A DNA stretch of 64,000 bases from Oegoconia quadripuncta. Taxonomy: Eukaryota > Arthropoda > Insecta > Lepidoptera > Autostichidae. The translations under genes and the position numbers were made by a program. How positions within the stretch are numbered: position 1 is the first letter of the stretch; each line of letters opens with the position of its first letter. The stretch lies in assembly GCA_949316235.1 (NCBI GenBank), contig OX438749.1:19298414-19362413 (forward strand), in the 5' to 3' direction. Positions 63,490 to 64,000 of this stretch are shown here, one piece after another. The notes under the pieces were generated by a model, which was not told where the DNA came from, searched no databases, and saw only the letters and a program-made list of their open reading frames with translations.

Positions 63490-64000
63490 AAATAAGAAAA
63501 AAATGCCACTATGCACACACCCAAGAACTGACCGCGCTAGAAACGAAAACCGATAGCGAATGTGACAGCGCACATTACCCTTACAATGGACAAAAAACCG
63601 ACCAATTCTGACAGATATCCTATCAATCAGCAACAATAGATTGTCATAATACTGTCAACATTGTCACTTTACCTGTCCAAAGCATCTGTTTAAGCAAATG
63701 AAATGCCTTTTAAAAACGCATTCGTCAATACGACCTTTGTGTCAATAAATGAGCTTAATTACGTTTTTGACAGGCATATGTCAGTTGGAGGTGTAAAAAC
63801 AATGATGGCGCTAACCGTAATAGTACAATCAAGCACAAAAGACATATATCGACCCCATAAATCATCAAAATCATCACTTTTTTGCATCCATTAGCGCCCG
63901 TAATGACTCAATTAACAGCTAATGGGACAATTTAATTACTCAAAATGTGATTAATATTATTGTATAGTCTTTAAAGAGACAAATACATCACTTTTTTAAC
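63490..64000. other. Unassigned sequence
   Basis: No gene recognised. CCGATAGCGAATGTGACAGCGC at 63550 is the inverse of the segment just before the 5S-like block at 2272-2293, so it is itself a dispersed motif. Confidence 0.4.

Overview
The window looks like a lepidopteran (moth or butterfly) nuclear genome segment: AT-rich, with no bacterial-style gene arrangement, and packed with short interspersed repeats. Four recurrent tRNA-headed SINE types, LINE 3' ends carrying GATTT- or TTGTA-type tails, and a repeat ending in a CGCATTTATAATATTAG motif are all of a kind common in Lepidoptera. The order-level assignment is inference from repeat style, and I do not name a species. Repeat names used here (SINE-A to SINE-D, LINE-F, LINE-H, rep-E, rep-J, MITE-N, rep-O, rep-P, rep-R) are labels local to this annotation.

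From 1 to about 42.7 kb I found no convincing complete host gene. The sequence is a palimpsest of SINEs, truncated LINEs, MITEs and low-complexity tracts, often nested. Several LINE remnants still translate into recognisable C-terminal pieces: RTE-type near 31.0-31.3 and 35.2-35.6 kb, RNase H/zinc-finger tails near 6.2 and 36.7 kb, and an R1-type piece at 38.5-38.8 kb. Three short stretches bounded by splice-like signals (29005-29037 minus, 32051-32131 plus, 58692-58808 plus) are the only hints of host exons, so much of the window may be intronic or intergenic.

The centrepiece is 42.7-55.2 kb, a nested structure. A G-rich telomere-like pentamer array (GGGTA/GGATA, with a quadruplex motif) received a full-length R1-clade non-LTR retrotransposon (42808-53364, 15-bp target duplication, poly-A tail of about 30). 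Its ORF1 was then split by a complete copia-type LTR retrotransposon in antisense (43596-48051, identical 144-bp LTRs, 5-bp TGAGG duplication, uninterrupted 1,340-codon gag-pol). The R1-like ORF2 (endonuclease, reverse transcriptase, C-terminal zinc finger) is open and starts directly after the ORF1 stop. Downstream the pentamer array continues as GATAC-like repeats and passes into a 1.6-kb array of an 11-bp unit with higher-order periodicity.

From 55.2 to 64 kb the window returns to interspersed repeats, with notable structures: inverted SINE-D heads, a recent tandem duplication of about 340 bp, a 69-bp piggyBac-like MITE inside a SINE, a MITE with 27-bp terminal inverted repeats, and a perfect 66-bp palindrome. 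The genes that clearly encode proteins are those of the two retrotransposons, which act for themselves. The R1-type element nicks its target and copies itself there; the copia element packages RNA in particles, reverse transcribes it and integrates the cDNA.
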